Assembly (NCBI RefSeq): GCF_003473485.1
Contig: NC_053048.1
Location: 49,411,755-49,475,754 of the forward strand
Length of the DNA stretch: 64,000 bases
Reading direction: 5' to 3'
Source of the DNA: Medicago truncatula
Taxonomy: Eukaryota > Streptophyta > Magnoliopsida > Fabales > Fabaceae
Below are positions 12,266-24,022 of the stretch, in pieces. Position 1 is the stretch's first letter; each line of letters opens with the position of its first letter. The position numbers and the translations under genes are program-made. The notes beneath the pieces are model-generated. The model saw only the letters and a list, made by a program, of their open reading frames with translations. It was not told the origin of the DNA and searched no databases.

Positions 12266-13011
12266 GCCTTTTTTCAGATTTTTCAATCTGTTTAGGTACA
12301 ACCAATCACAAAATCTTTTCTTAGTGAAAAACAGGGAAACCATCTACGTTTAGTGAACACTTACTAAATAAATTACATTAATGTCCTAGAAAATTAAAGA
12401 GACAACAGTGGTATCCACAATCAAAGAATTAAATAGTGCAAGGATCTAGGTAAGCATATTCATCCACATCACATGCAAAATTTTCATGGACCCACCACAG
12501 TAATTTGACTAAAAGAGAATTCACAATGAACAAGAGCAAACCACTTAAATAACTAACAAATAAGCAAAAGAAATCTAATAAAAACAGTTGCTTTGCAGAC
12601 CAGATGAATTGTAAATGAGGTTTTAATAATCAGTAGCTAGAGTATATTTTTGTGAACAAGGTGATGTAGAAGCTAATAATTAATAAATGCATCCTCTAGG
12701 CCTTAACAATTTGAGTAACAGAAAAGAGATATTTTCTACACTATTCTAAACAAATAACCTTATAATTACAAAATTCTATTAATTAACTTCTTTCACCACA
12801 AACTCATGATTCAGTAAGTATAAATAAGAAAAGGATGCCCCCAACATTGAAGGAACATAACAGAAAAGAGTATACATCTGCAATATAGAGCATCTAAAAA
12901 GGGTTTAGATTATGAATCTCTAATCTTTGATTATGAACCATCACCGAAATCAATAGCAAGGTTACTAGGATCACTCAAAGAGGACCCACAGAACCCATGT
13001 GTTTATAAATT

Positions 13012-13358
13012 GTTGCAGACCATTGTTAAATCAATTAACTAAAGCAAATCAAACAGTAAAAAGGTTTAAGGATAATAAAAAAAAACTCAATTCTAAACAT
13101 TATAAATTGAGAAACCAAGGACAATGACAGTAGAATATTGCAAAGTAAAATCAAGCTCATTCCCTGCACACATACCATAACAAGTTGCAGACCATTGTTA
13201 AATCAATTAACTAAAGCAAATCAAACAGTAAAAAGGTTTAAGGATAATAAAAAAAAAAAACTCAATTCTAAACATTATAAATTGAGAAACCAAGGACAAT
13301 GACAGTAGAATATTGCAAAGTAAAATCAAGCTCATTCCCTGCACACAGACCATAACAA
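13012..13358. repeat. Recent tandem duplication, about 172 bp x 2
   Basis: Copy 1 (13012-13183) and copy 2 (13184-13358) begin gttgcagaccattgttaaat. They differ mainly in the length of one A run and a couple of bases, so the duplication is recent. It lies in the possible first intron between the two 38-codon exons, on the minus strand. Confidence 0.9.
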
Positions 13359-13547
13359 ACTATGAGTCACCATTACATATCTATTGCTGAAATGCTTATC
13401 ATAGAGCACATTAAACTAGCATAGATGCTCAAACAAAAACTGATACAAAACATGTGTATGAAAAAATGCTAAGCCTATGGTATAGTCATACTTCATTTAA
13501 CATTCTAAACTCAGATGAACCATTCAAGTTGATATGAGGTATGTTAC

Positions 13548-13661
13548 CTGTGGAGCAGTGGCAGGCAGACCAGCAGAAGCAGGCGCGACCGAGGAGGAGG
13601 CCGGTGCGACCGATGAGGAGGCAGGTGCAGCGAAACGTGGACAAAGGCTAGTGTTCTTCAT
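13548..13661 (-). CDS. Putative first exon, Ala/Ser/Pro-rich protein (copy A)
   Basis: ATG at 13661, 38 codons, ending CAG|gtaac. It starts MKNTSLCPRFAAPASSSVAP and repeats the APASSSV unit. The nucleotide sequence is noticeably richer in G+C than its surroundings. It is paralogous to 12152-12265. No downstream exon could be assigned. The function is unknown and I infer no pathway. Confidence 0.35.
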
Positions 13662-14574
13662 GCTTTTTCAAATTCTTCAACTTGTTTAGGAATATGCAGA
13701 TGGAATCATACACTAAAGTCGGTTCAAAATCAACAATATCAAATTGTTTTCTCAAGCAAAGAAACTTTCACTTCTCTTCTTCTGCAATTGTTTCTACTTC
13801 TAACAGACAAAGATTAAAGAATGCAAAACAATCAGAGGGATCTTAGAGAAAAGTCATGTACTTCAGTTCTGGGGTCCCAATTAATTAGAGCAGACTGTGG
13901 AACAAGTTTTAAAATCCATTCTTTGATACTTCTTCTCTAGGATCCACTGACAACGATGAAGGGTTCCTAAATCTAAGTTAGATTATATGCTTGTAGAGGT
14001 GTTGTAATTTAACTTTCTCTTCCAAAAAAGTTTGGCCTCTATTCTCTTTATGTAAATTATGATGAATGAAGATAACAATGAATTTCTCTCCAAATTATAA
14101 TTTATTAGTATGTGCAGGATCATTCTAACTATGCTTCGTTTTTGCCCTTGTTCTTTTGTGCTAAATCACTAATTACTAAAGAGAAGCAAGTAACCCCATT
14201 AAGCATAGCAAATAAATTTAAAATACTTCTAACTTTAAATACAAAAATCACGTGAACGTAACTAAAACTTGTTAGAATTATTAGTAATAACCAATCACAT
14301 CAAATTCTACTAGATCTGAAACTTAAACTAGGGGGGATATGGAAACATTCACATTGCAACAATGGCACACACTGAACCCAATCATGCTGCCAAAAATAAG
14401 AACAAGCCGAAGCCAAAAACTGCAATGCTAACAGAACACACTAGATGCACACACTAAAATCCGAGTCCGGGTATGCTCCATTTACCTTCCTAAATGTTTG
14501 ACATGTGGCAACATAATATCCAACGGCTGAAATTAAAAAGGGAAAAATAAAGAAACACACATGTGATTGCTACA

Positions 14575-14787
14575 CTAAATCTCATATCCTTCCTTTGCTT
14601 GCAATACATCAAACCCTTCACCCCAATCGAGTGGACGGTAACCTGCCAAGTCTATGAGATTCAGCTTTCCACATACGAGACTTACATTCCCATCAGGAGG
14701 AATTGATAGTACAGATATCGCAAAGCACTCCATGATACCTATTGGATACATCTTGCTCCATTTATGCAGAAATAAATCTCTGTTTTC
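14575..14787 (-). CDS. Possible terminal exon, unidentified protein
   Basis: A 70-codon open frame begins right after a possible acceptor (aaatacag|gaaaac) and ends TAG at 14575. It reads HKWSKMYPIGIMECFAISVL, then IPPDGNVSL, GKLNLIDLAG and LDWGEGFDVLQ. The 'GKLNLIDLAG' string resembles the kinesin switch-II motif (GKLxLVDLAGSE), but the flanks do not continue as a kinesin. It may be a gene fragment or the end of an unrecognised gene. No partner exon was found. Confidence 0.3.
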   Translation of the reverse strand, partial: ENRDLFLHKWSKMYPIGIMECFAISVLSIPPDGNVSLVCGKLNLIDLAGYRPLDWGEGFDVLQAKEGYEI

Positions 14788-16083
14788 CTGTATTTTTTAA
14801 TAACAATCCTTTTTCATGCTTTTCGATAACAATCCATGAGAATTAAAATGGGGGAATTCTTGCGAACAGAATTGGAAATCATGAATCTATGGAATTGATT
14901 GGTAGTGGCGGCTTGCAGGGGTAGAAGAAGAGGGATAACGCGTTCCTTTTTGTTATTATAAAAAAAAAACTTGAGCAATTTGTACCAAAAAAAAAAAACT
15001 AATTTTGACTTTTTCATCTCAGCCATTAGTTTATTTTTTTACACGTGTCATGCATCAAAGTACATAGATGAAGTAAACGGATAGCTCCCTAAATGAAGCA
15101 TACTCAGACTCCTAAAATCCAGTTCCAAATAGCAGCAGCTACGCTTTCAAAATGCGAAACAGCGGCAAAACAAAAGCAACACCACAAAGATACTCAACAA
15201 CGTGAAGTTCTTAGCATTATTAGCAACAACCAATCACATCAAATTCTAATAATCTGAAATTCTAAAACGAATTCCACTTAGCATAGATTAAGGAGACACA
15301 TCAAATACTACTAGATCACAGAATTTGTACATTCACACAGTATTGCAGAATTTTAAAATAAAAAACGCAGATTCACAGAATTTTAAAAAAAATAACATAA
15401 TAATATAATATACGCAGAAGAATAAATATAAAGCACAAATAGGATACCTTCAGCCTCAATAGGGTACTTTAATATCCAAATACTTCAACATTGGCATTTC
15501 ATTTGTAAATAAAGGCCAAAAACAACATGCATGACTCAAATGACATCTCCCCTGGTCTTTATCAATGGATTATGGTTATGTGGTAGGGGATTGATCTGAT
15601 GAAACGAAGAAATTGCAAACGAAAAGAAAAAACTGAAACACACGAAAATGTTACAATGAAGGTATGGATAACAACAAACTTAAGATTGCTGTTATTAAAT
15701 AATGAAAACACATAAATGATGTCTAGTAACTCACAGAGGAGACATGGACTTTGTGTATCAGTCTCAATCAGATGGAACATATTTACGATGTTCGCTAGCA
15801 TCAGGAAAAATAATCTTAACAGTTAAATAATTTTAAAAGACGTGTGTGTAGAGCACCAACCATCTTCAAAGTGGACTTGCAATTGCAAATTTGCAATTGC
15901 AACCTATCTTCATCGTTGCGCAAAACAACTGGTACTAATCGTCTGAACTTTCAGCTGATTACAGGCTCACTTCTCAATCATTCCTCAACCATCTTAGCCC
16001 AAACAAGAGTCATACTTGACAGCCAAGTTTTTTTTTTTTTACAAAACTTGACAACCAAGTTAAATCTTTTATTGTTTGCATTT
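14788..16083. other. Intergenic, PPR gene 3' side
   Basis: AT-rich with no supported gene. Short open frames at 15562-15801 and 15844-16137 have no domain signal; the latter overlaps the PPR 3' end on the other strand. Confidence 0.4.
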
Positions 16084-17541
16084 TCACCTGCCAATTTGGT
16101 TCGCTTGATAACGGTTGGGGCGTTGACAATTAGATAGTGCATCCATCAATTTATTATATGAAGCAAGATCAGGTATAAACCCCTTATCCAACATTTCATT
16201 TACCACTAACTCTCCTTCCGATTGATTTCCCTCTCCTCTATACCCAGCAACCAGAATTTTATAAGTCATGGCATCGGGTTCCAAACCCTTGCTAGAAGCA
16301 AGTAATCTCAACCTATTTGCATCTTCAGTCCTTCCCGCATCACAAAGATCTTGAAGGACAGAATTGAAAGTCACAACATCAAGTACCATACCCTCCTCTT
16401 TAAGCATTTTTTCAACCAATCTCATTGCCTCTTCAATCTTCCCCAATCCTCTCAAACCATCAATCATTACAATACAAGAAATCAAGCTAGGGACACATCC
16501 TTTGCTCCACAACTCATAAATAACCTCTAAAGCTTTAAAAGCCTCTCCTTTCCCACACAAAATTTCCACCAAAACAAAATAATCATAACCTTTAGGCAAA
16601 ACCCCTCTCTTAGAAAACTCCATCAACAAATCACACACCTGCGAAACCCTCCCTTCCTTACAAAGCCCATCAACCAAAATCTCACAAGTAACATCAGAAA
16701 GCTGACATCCCAATTCAATCATCTCATAAACCATCCCAATCCCTTCATCAACTCTACATTCCCTAAACAACCCTTTAATCAAAGTATTAAAAGTAACAAC
16801 ATTTGGATGACACCCCATTTTCCTCATTTCATCAAACATCTCCAATGCAAAACCAAATTTAAAATCCCTACAATAACCACTAATCAAAATATTAAAAGTA
16901 AACACATCAGGCTTAATCCTATCCTTAACCATCTGATTATAAAACTCAAAAGCTCTATCAAATCTACCAGATTTAACAAACCCATGAATCAAAATATTAC
17001 AAACCGAAACACTCGGTTTTCCGTCAATTAACCTGCGCATAACATTAAAAGCATAAACAGCATCATCAAATTTGAAAGCTTTACAGTAATACTGAATTGC
17101 AAAACGGAAAATGGGTTCGGTTTGTGGGCAAGAGAAGATGGCTTGAGAGCATTGGCAGGGGTTGGTGGAGATGAAAGTGAGGAGGGTGCGGAGGAGAGAG
17201 AAACGATGAGAGAGAGCAAGGGTACGTGTCATCCATTCGTAGGAGGTGTGGTTGTGAGAGAATGTGTCGAGGGTGGAAGCCCAAGAGAAGAGATGGAAGT
17301 CGAAGTGGGTGAAGGAAGGGTGGTGGTGGAGTTTGGATTTGAGGAAGTGGGTTAGGGTTTGTGGGGTGAGAGGTGGAGTGAGGTGGTGGTTGAGGAAGTG
17401 GAGAAAGTGGGTGTAGTGTTGGGTGGGGGAGAGTGTTGGAGGGAAGAGTGATGTGGTTGTTGTTGGTGGCGGTGGTGGTGGTGGTGGGTTGAGGATTGGT
17501 GGTGGTGGTTTTGTTATTGGTTTTAGTAAATGCTTTTTCAT
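16084..17541 (-). CDS. Pentatricopeptide repeat protein (P class)
   Basis: An intronless frame of 485 aa. After a low-complexity N-terminus (MKKHLLKPITKPPPP, poly-Pro to residue 26, poly-Thr after) come at least eight 35-residue PPR motifs from about residue 178 to 457, for example VFTFNILISGYCRDFKFGFA and VVTFNTLIKGLFRECRVDEG. A degenerate motif precedes them. There is no E, DYW or SMR domain, so it is P class: a sequence-specific RNA-binding protein acting in mitochondria or plastids on stability, splicing or translation. The N-terminus is basic and acid-poor, which fits organelle import, but the poly-Pro is unusual. The specific target and orthologue cannot be told from the sequence alone. 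Confidence 0.93.
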   Translation of the reverse strand: MKKHLLKPITKPPPPILNPPPPPPPPTTTTSLFPPTLSPTQHYTHFLHFLNHHLTPPLTPQTLTHFLKSKLHHHPSFTHFDFHLFSWASTLDTFSHNHTSYEWMTRTLALSHRFSLLRTLLTFISTNPCQCSQAIFSCPQTEPIFRFAIQYYCKAFKFDDAVYAFNVMRRLIDGKPSVSVCNILIHGFVKSGRFDRAFEFYNQMVKDRIKPDVFTFNILISGYCRDFKFGFALEMFDEMRKMGCHPNVVTFNTLIKGLFRECRVDEGIGMVYEMIELGCQLSDVTCEILVDGLCKEGRVSQVCDLLMEFSKRGVLPKGYDYFVLVEILCGKGEAFKALEVIYELWSKGCVPSLISCIVMIDGLRGLGKIEEAMRLVEKMLKEEGMVLDVVTFNSVLQDLCDAGRTEDANRLRLLASSKGLEPDAMTYKILVAGYRGEGNQSEGELVVNEMLDKGFIPDLASYNKLMDALSNCQRPNRYQANQIGR

Positions 17542-17751
17542 GTTAATTTTCGTTTGGCCCTGTTGTTTTGGTTGTTCAGTTTTTACATGTCTTTTTGACG
17601 ATCTTCCCTTTTCTTGTTTTTAGACACGACAATCCTTGTGTTTCAAGATCAAGATGTTCAAAAATAAGTCATATGATATATATATTATAGATTTATTTCA
17701 TTTTAGTTAACTTATTATACAATTTCCAATCATTGTGGAGAGATAAATGTC

Positions 17752-17867
17752 CCGTGAGCATAGTTTAGAGCAATGCATTATTATATACGGCTGGGTTCGA
17801 ACTCTGAACTTCCCACTTATTTCTCTTAAAAAATGAATTTTAATCACTAGACTATCTGACAAAAGAA
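17752..17867 (+). mobile_element. tRNA-derived SINE, degenerate copy
   Basis: It contains cgtgagcatagtttagagca (box A region), ggctgggttcgaactctgaa (box B) and a tail aatcactagactatctgaca. The same order is seen in the intact copy at 53557-53694. It lies between the PPR and SOUL genes, 5' of both. Confidence 0.7.
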
Positions 17868-18699
17868 AATATTTTTTTTTTTTTTAAATTCAAACATTCA
17901 TTATATAGATTTTTATTTTATTTTAAATTTAAAACGATTCAAAGAGGTTATAAAAATATGTTGTTATTGTAACACTAACGAGTAAACAATTTAATCAAAG
18001 TTGCACAAACTATTTCCAAGTTTCATTAAAATAAGAGAAAATCTTAAAAACCAACCTTATCCTCTCACTCTCCAATAAGTCGGTTCAGTTTTCTCTCACA
18101 GTTTTTTTCATTGAGGGATGGTTTTTGGTCAGTTCTTGACCTGAAATCATCCATCTTCATCTTTTTCTCTTTATTTCAATCTAAATAATTGTTTTTCACA
18201 TGGATCTAGGTTTTTTTCTTTGTGATTTCATCATTTAAGTGTGGTGGTTTGTTGTTCGTCGTCTTGTGCAGCGTTGTTTGATTTTCCGTCTTCGTGCGGT
18301 ATTCATTTGATTCATATTGAAAGATCGATTATTCAATCAAAGATTTGGGCGTCAACGTTGCAGATCCGAATGCCATGGATATTCCGATCACTTTAATTTT
18401 ATCATATATGCTATTAACTTGGATGCTGTGAGTTTGTTCGCAGATTCATCTTTTACGTTTTTAGCCGTATTGAATATTAACATGGATAGTGATTGATTAA
18501 TTAAGGTATCTACAAATTTGAGGTTTGGGTCAACTATTACAAAGAAGAAGAAAAAAAATCCCTTGTTCAAAAACGAGACTAATAAAAATATCTGAAAGAG
18601 GAGCTATATAAATTGTGCCGGGAAAACCATAACCACCAGTATCCCAAAATAAAACAGAAATTCAAAACCCAGAAGAATATTCAATTTCTCAAAGTAAAC
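17868..18699. other. Upstream region of the SOUL gene
   Basis: About 830 bp with no gene. It should contain the SOUL promoter and 5' UTR; the stretch 'gagctatataaattgtgccg' at 18601 offers a TATA-like tatataaa about 95 bp before the ATG. The middle part (18230-18370) is less AT-rich than usual here, without an identified cause. Confidence 0.45.
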
Positions 18700-21600
18700 A
18701 TGCTAATTCCTCTTTGCAACCCTTCTCTTTCTATACAATCAGCCCCAATTTCTGTAAAACCTAACAAAACAATTATCTCTATCACCAACTCTGCATCTTC
18801 CAACAATAGAGTAAGCACCCAACGAAGAACCATATCAGCATTTGAAGCTCGAATCTCACTCATTTTCGCTCTCGCTTCTCAATCCTTCTCTCTATCCCAG
18901 CGACGTAAATGTTATTATTATTATTTATTTAATTCAATTATTTTCTATCACATTCTTTCGTTTGATTTAGTATTTACATGATGCAGTTGTTGCTGATGTG
19001 GCTACCGAGACTGCAAAGTACTTGTTTCCGAAAAGATTTGAAAGCCGCACTCTCGAAGAAGCTTTGATGACAGGTGCTTCATTTTCCTTCTCAATTATGC
19101 AACAAATTTTGATTATTATCGTATAGAATCTGTTTTCTTAATTAATTGAATTTAATTATTTTGGTGCTTGACCTTTGTTGTAGTTCCGGACCTTGAGACT
19201 GTCAATTTCAAAGTTCTAACTATAAGGGACCAGTACGAGATTAGAGAAATTGAGGTATCTAATACTAAAATTATTCAATTTTTAGGCTTTTTTTTTGTTC
19301 AATTTTATGATATAGATAATATATAGAATTTATTAGTTCTATCTTTTTTTTTTTTTTATCTTTTTTGCACGCAAGGATAGTGTGATTTCTTCATGTTCTT
19401 ACTTGGGCATGCGCCTTTAAGGCTGTAACATCTATGGGTGTTTTCCTTCATGAGTTTTTTCTTAGTTAAGAATCAAATGTTTATTATAACCCCCAGGGGT
19501 TGGTTACCCCGGTGGTGAAGAGCGAAGACTCGAGACCAAGGAGTGTGCTCATGTCTTAGGTTTGAATCTTCCAAGTGCCAACAACTCCTGTGTTGGGTCA
19601 GTTCACATAGAGCTTTCAATTGGGGCCCGATTGTAAACGGTGGGATTGGTCCCCCAGATTAATGGATCATTTTGCCGCATACCAAGTTTCTGGAAGAAAA
19701 AAAAAAGAATCAAATGTTTATTTTAAATTTTAATTGAAAAACTTTCATCAGTTTGGAGCTAATTCAAATTGGAAAAAGTTTAATTAACTTGGAGCATGTT
19801 TCCTGCAAATAGAAAAGGGAGATTAGAGAGGAGATCGTGTTCTTATTGAAGTTATTTAGGGTCTTTTGGCACATTTGGATGTGGAAAGACCCTCAAAGTT
19901 GTGTTGCTGTTTGTAATCGAGAAAATTTATTCCTATATTTTGTAATAATACCAGTTAGTTTCTAGCAATCTCATCCAGCTTGTTGACTTGATTGTCTTTG
20001 CAGCCTTACTTTGTAGCCGAGACTACAATGCCTGGGAAGAGTGGGTTTGATTTCAGAGGTTCTTCTCAGTCATTTAATGTCCTTGCAGAGTACCTTTTTG
20101 GTAAGGTAGTAATACTTTTTAGAACAAAGTCACATTCGTGCATTTTTTAATTTTACTGGGTTGCTTTTGGTTGCTGTATCTCTTTGTTTCCCCTTTCTAT
20201 TTTAGGAGAAGTTATAGACGTGTGTTGTTGTTTTGATGGTAGAATACAAAGAAGGAGAAAATGGAGATGACTACACCCGTTTTTACCACTAAGAAACAAT
20301 CGGACGGGGTTAAAATGGATATGACAACTCCTGTGTTAACAACAAAGGTAGTATGATTTTTTTTCAAGGATTTTGTTAAATGTCTCAACTACAGTCCTTA
20401 TTATTTTCATATGGCTTTCCAGCAAAGTTCCTTCAGTATATTCTTTATTTTATTTATTCATTATAAATTCATTTCACCAACAATGGCAGTGAAATAATTG
20501 CACCAAACTTACTCTTTACTTTTGAATAATGTCAGCGAAATGCTAATTCTCACAGTTCGACTTATTGACCTACCATAGTTCACAATGTTATAACCGAAAC
20601 TTCTCAAATCCAGGTTCAATCAAATTAAAGCTCAGCTAGTGTTTGAACAACCTAAACTACCCTGGAATATTTTGTCAAGCTGACATTTTATGACTATCTA
20701 GAACCTGAAAAGTCTTTTGAATTCATAGGTTCTTTAAATATGGGCCAGTAATATGTAAAGCTGAAGATCTAATTGTCAGAGATTGGTTTGCGGTTTGGAT
20801 AAGTTGATACTCTTCTTCACCTTCGGAATCAATCATTTCTATCCCAATTACATGTCTTTATATATCTTCTGGAAGTTCCACATTTATTTCTAGTATTCAA
20901 TTAGGAGATATTTCTTAAATGTATGTTTGTTTTATGATGTTCTAATTTATCGACGAAATTATCTTAGACGGTAGATAAAGATGAGTGGAAAATGTCTTTT
21001 GTAATGCCTTCAAAGTACGGTGCTAACTTGCCACTGCCTAAAGATTCCTCTGTGGCGATTAAAGAGGTGGCCAGAAAAACAGTTGCTGTGGTTTCCTTTT
21101 CAGGTGTGCTCTTGCCTTAATGCTTTGTATATAATATGTATACAAATTCAATTTCATTTTTTCCCTGTCATTGGTTATTTAGTGCGTATATTGGATTACG
21201 ACTGAATATTTAACTAATGGAGACAGCACAGATAACACACAATTTAGCTTATTCCATTCATTTGTATATTTGTACGTAGAGAGGTGTTAGCAACAGATTT
21301 TTTCAACATTGTCTCTATTATTGAGTGTAATTCATGTGGGAACCTCCAAATAGGAAATGAGACCTGCATGATTCAGTGAGCCCCACATGAATTTTATCCA
21401 ATTATTTCTTTGTATTTATGTATGTATATGTAATCCCACATGATTCACCGGGTCTTTCTATTTATTTATGTGTGTGTGCATTTAGATGTGTGGCATTTTC
21501 TTTCTTTTTTTGGTGCACTGGTGGGGCTCATTGTTTTGCAAATCACAAGTTATAAATGAGTAAATCTGGCACCTCTAAATATTTGTTTATAAGTGGATTA

Positions 21601-21954
21601 ATTATTTACTTAAATTTCATTTAAAGTTCTAAATCAAATATGTATTTTTCTTTCCTTTGTATTGAATCAGGTTTTGTGAATGATGAAGAAGTTAAGAGGC
21701 GTGAACTGAAACTAAGAGAAGCTTTGAAAAATGACGGACAGTTCAAAATTAAAGAGGGAACTTCAATAGAAATTGCACAGGTTAAATCCTTAACGCAATC
21801 TTGGGGTTAAACATTTATAAAGCTTTCTCATCAATCCCTTTCTTCTTCAAATGGTAGTTAATCTTTTATTTTGTTTCAGTATAATCCCCCATTTGCTCTT
21901 CCATTTCAACGCCGTAATGAGATTGCATTGGAGGTGGAGTGGAAAAACAAGTAG
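18700..21954 (+). CDS. SOUL heme-binding protein, plastid type (one frame break as read)
   Basis: Eight exons: 18700-18904, 18987-19073, 19184-19254, 20004-20105, 20243-20347, 20969-21103, 21671-21780, 21880-21954. The product matches plant SOUL/heme-binding proteins like Arabidopsis At3g10130 (plastid, plastoglobule-associated): a Ser/Thr-rich leader, [38 protein letters not shown], two MEMTTPV-type motifs, KMSF..MPSKYG, and the end [20 protein letters not shown]. It probably binds tetrapyrroles. As read, the exons total 890 nt, one short of a multiple of three. In exon 6 the run 'atgtctttgtaatg' has three T where SFVMP needs four, giving an early stop. Everything else is intact. This is either a new null allele or a base-call error. 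The start at 18700 is the first ATG. Confidence 0.9.
19486..19704 (+). mobile_element. tRNA-derived SINE in SOUL intron 3
   Basis: The body has a box A-like ggttaccccggtggtgaaga and a box B-like aggtttgaatcttcc, and ends in an A-rich tail. An 18-bp direct repeat, aagaatcaaatgtttatt, flanks it exactly at 19468-19485 and 19705-19722. The perfect duplication suggests a fairly young insertion. This is a different SINE family from the 53.6 kb copy. Confidence 0.88.
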
Positions 21955-22194
21955 GAACAATATTTGCCAATATACGGTCTCAAGGTACTTTTGAATTTTC
22001 ATCATTTCACGGTAAGCTGAAAAAGTTACCTGTTTGTTATATGAATCAGACTCCAATACAAGATATTTTGTACTCATTCATGATGCTTGTCATTTTTTTC
22101 CTTTTTTGTAAATAGGTCCTGTACTCAATGTTGATGTTTGTCTTTTTTGTATATAGGTTTTGTACTGGATATTGTTGTTTATCTATATAAATGT

Positions 22195-22345
22195 AGACAG
22201 ATGTGTTTGTGCATGTATTGAGTTTGGAAAAAATGTGCATTTTTCTCACATTTTTCCATCCACAAGGCTCAAACCGAGACACTTCTTAAGGGATCCGAGT
22301 TCAATTCCACTCGGACCAATGTAATGTTGGTTTGTAGGCATATGA
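22195..22345 (-). mobile_element. Candidate tRNA-like SINE
   Basis: The reverse complement has a box A-like tggtccgagtgg and a box B-like ggtttgagcc about 40 bp apart, followed by an AT-rich tail. No flanking duplication was identified. It lies just downstream of the SOUL gene. Confidence 0.35.
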
Positions 22346-23093
22346 TAAAAATAATGTGCGTGTAAATCTAGCATTGTAAAGGTGTAGCGATATATGGGAA
22401 ATACTTTTCTTTCCAAAGAATTTACTAATGCATATCTGAATCTCAATGGGATTGGTCTAACACCAAAGTATGTGGAGATATCTTGGAAGGGGAAACCAGA
22501 AAGTAACTAATTAGGAAAAAAGGTAAAAGAAATAATACAGTAGACTACATTCTAGGGGTCTACCAATACTACACTTACACACAAGCCCATTTCATCTGAA
22601 AATTTTAGCAGTAAAGTCCTCCCAGAAGTTAAGTGTATTCAATCTCGTCAAAGATACTGGCTACTTAAGCGGTAACTATGGGGCCTTGAAACATTTCCGC
22701 ATCCCACTCCATATTTCGTCTAAATACCAATAAGATTTTCACTCTCATCAACACACCATCGGGGGCGATGGCAGTACGACAACTACCATTAGCATTTAAC
22801 ACTTCCTCCAGCACCACTTGGAAACTGCATTTTGTTGTGTAACATGTTCATTGATTGTATTGCCATGAGAACATACTATCAAGGGTTCATTACATATAAA
22901 GCATATGCCAAAAACCTAGATCTAAAAAAGAAAAAACGAGTTTATTAAAAAAAAAGGTATAAAACCCAATAAAACAACACACGGCAGAAGCAAAAGCACT
23001 CAACTTTCTCAGAAACAAGATTTCCCCAACGGTGATCAAGACCAAAAAGAGCTAAAAATTGAAAATTTGACATGGGTTTTATGTTGAAATTTA
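22346..23093. other. Intergenic
   Basis: No supported gene, RNA or repeat. The segment 22540-22850 is somewhat less AT-rich than its surroundings but has stops in every frame I read. Confidence 0.35.
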
Positions 23094-23282
23094 TCAAAGC
23101 AATCCAGAAAAAAGAGAGTTGAAAAATGAGGTTTCAACAAGGTATATGTTGTTTGAGATATTGGAGACTGAGGGGGTGGCTGCAAAATCCTCTGGCTCGT
23201 GGTTTTCAGGGTTTTCCTCTGCTGTAATGGCTCCGATTGCGTTTTCCACCTCCCTCGAAACCTTCCACCTCGCCGAAGCCAT
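23094..23282 (-). CDS. Small hypothetical ORF
   Basis: 62 codons beginning MASARWKVSREVENAIGAIT, then an acidic part (AEENPENHEPEDF) and a hydrophobic end. The composition looks protein-like and the local G+C is raised, but a longer frame (23119-23490) exists on the opposite strand with equal claim. I recognise neither. It may be a gene fragment carried by a transposon. Confidence 0.2.
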   Translation of the reverse strand: MASARWKVSREVENAIGAITAEENPENHEPEDFAATPSVSNISNNIYLVETSFFNSLFSGLL

Positions 23283-23653
23283 CAGTTTGTCCTACTTTGA
23301 CCGTTTACTTGTTGAAGCGCCTCCTTCCCAATTCAAATACCAGTTGCTAAACAGTAAACAGAGTATCTTGTGCTCTGATGGATGGATCTCTGTAGCAGAG
23401 AAATCTTGTGATAACGAGAAGGATGAACAATTGTTGAAGAGTGATGGCAGTTATATGTATGTAATTTGTCTACTAGTGGATCACTTTTAAAGTTGTAAAC
23501 CTTATACTATTCTATAAGTAATGGCAGTTTACACAAGGCTACCTGTTCCTGCACATGATAAGCTATGTTACTGACATGGGTCTTTTATTTGCAGACAATT
23601 TTCTTGATTGTTGATACATAAGGACCCCGAACTATATGTTGAGGGAAAAAACA

Positions 23654-23842
23654 GGCAAACCACTTGGTCCCTGAAGCCACGTCATCAAGCCACTTGCCCC
23701 TAAAAAGTGACATAAGCTTTTTAGATTTTAGGGACGAAAATCACTAACGGATTGAAGAATCAGAGATTGTTTTGTGTTTTCGTGTGTCCTGGATTATTGT
23801 GACAGTGAGTTACACTTTCAGGGACCAAAATGGTGGTCTGCC
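23654..23842. mobile_element. Small TIR element (MITE), degenerate
   Basis: The left end ggcaaaccacttggtccctg is matched by the complement of the right end (cagggaccaaaatggtggtc then tgcc), with a 4-bp indel. It is about 190 bp long. The target duplication is unclear. Confidence 0.4.
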
Positions 23843-24022
23843 CGAACTAAACTCTTGGCCTGGAAATTATAGAAAAGCAAGATGATTGTGTGAAGTTGTA
23901 CTGCTACCAGATTTCTTGACTTGCTTTTCGATGTTTCTTGTATATCAGTTAGGGAGGGTTGGATTGTTAATCTATCTAGTTAACAGATGTTATCACAATT
24001 CACAATATCAACATTAAATGCA

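Noticed and set aside
14660-14700. Kinesin gene
   Set aside because: Only one ten-residue motif resembles kinesin switch II; nothing before or after supports a motor domain.
16807-17623. Open frames on the plus strand (Gly/Val-rich, and others)
   Set aside because: They are the antisense of the PPR coding sequence; the Gly/Val runs mirror its poly-Pro/Thr leader.
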